Assembly (NCBI GenBank): GCA_030044035.1
Contig: JASHWN010000467.1
Span: 1-5,037 of the forward strand
Source: Xanthobacteraceae bacterium
GTDB lineage: Bacteria; Pseudomonadota; Alphaproteobacteria; Rhizobiales; Xanthobacteraceae
Length of the DNA stretch: 5,037 bases
Direction of reading: 5' to 3'
Positions 4,806 through 5,037 of this stretch are shown here, one piece after another (within the stretch, counting starts at the first letter, position 1; each line of letters begins with the position of its first letter). The position numbers and the translations under genes are program-made. The notes beneath the pieces are model-generated. The model was given only the letters and a program-made list of their open reading frames with translations, had not been told where the DNA came from and searched no databases.

Positions 4806-5037
4806 CTACTGGACGTGCACCACGAGCAGCATTTTCGGGTGAATGGCACACAGCACGTTGAAATCGCCGCGCACCGGAAACGTGACGGGAGTGACGCTGC
4901 CGGGCTGCTGATCACCCGAATCGAATGAGAACTTCGGCGAATCCACGTAGGCATGGTGCAGCAGGTCGCCGTCGTCGTTGACGATCAGTATAGTGTCGCC
5001 GCGTGCGATCTTGATCTCGCCGGGATGAAATTCTTGG
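4806..5037 (-). CDS. Cupredoxin (type-1 copper protein), N-terminus cut by window edge
   Basis: The minus-strand frame enters at the right edge and stops with TAG at 4806-4808, leaving 76 visible residues. It is the C-terminal core of a cupredoxin. Its order is a strand with IKIARGDTILIVNDD, a first-ligand region DLLHHAYV (visible residues 25-31), then SPKFSFDSG, a strand VTFPVRGDFNVL, and the copper-binding loop Cys63-x2-His66-x2-Met69 (sequence CAIHPKM). His27 or His28 with Cys63, His66 and Met69 makes a complete type-1 copper set, so it should carry electrons in the periplasm. The HH-x-Y plus C-x-I-H pattern resembles small cupredoxins that databases often label methylamine utilisation protein. 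The start and signal peptide lie outside the window. It could pass electrons to or from the di-haem cytochrome nearby, which is inference from location. Confidence 0.85.
   Translation of the reverse strand, partial: QEFHPGEIKIARGDTILIVNDDGDLLHHAYVDSPKFSFDSGDQQPGSVTPVTFPVRGDFNVLCAIHPKMLLVVHVQ

Noticed and set aside
4027..4842. Plus-strand 271-residue frame overlapping the large membrane protein
   Set aside because: It is a shifted-frame shadow rich in Arg and His, without a ribosome site, inside a gene with a clear membrane pattern.

Overview
The window looks like chromosomal DNA from a GC-rich alphaproteobacterium, most likely a Bradyrhizobium/Rhodopseudomonas relative. The main reason is the compound GC-rich repeat at 537-625, whose type I recall as common between genes in that group. 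Supporting reasons are the Tat-exported branched-chain-amino-acid-type binding protein and the strong GGAGG ribosome sites. The assignment rests on recognition, not on a search.

Layout, left to right. (1) 1-251, minus: the N-terminal 83 residues of a small excisionase/MerR-like helix-turn-helix protein that runs off the left edge. Its ribosome site lies in the arm of a strong hairpin (259-296). (2) 297-536: no gene seen. (3) 537-625: palindromic repeat ending two bases from the stop codon of the next gene. (4) 628-1932, minus: a periplasmic ABC-transporter substrate-binding protein, complete over 434 codons except for two single-base indels of opposite sign. It is either a young pseudogene or carries sequencing errors. 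(5) 1933-2229: divergent intergenic region with several dyads. (6) 2230-3324, plus: a secreted di-haem c-type cytochrome of the CcpA/MauG peroxidase family. (7) 3346-3507, minus: a 53-residue two-helix membrane protein with an excellent ribosome site. (8) 3508-3757: divergent intergenic region with a long leader stem-loop. (9) 3758-4798, plus: a 346-residue polytopic membrane protein with a signal peptide whose predicted mature N-terminus is His. (10) 4806-5037, minus: the C-terminal part of a cupredoxin with an intact Cys-x2-His-x2-Met copper site, cut by the right edge.

The right half (6-10) groups three proteins suited to periplasmic redox or metal chemistry: a di-haem peroxidase/oxidase-like enzyme, a type-1 copper protein that could exchange electrons with it, and a membrane protein with a possible metal-binding exported N-terminus. 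They are not one operon: strands alternate and genes converge with gaps of 21 and 7 bases. A joint function is therefore inference from proximity and chemistry. I saw no tRNA, rRNA, CRISPR array or complete insertion sequence.
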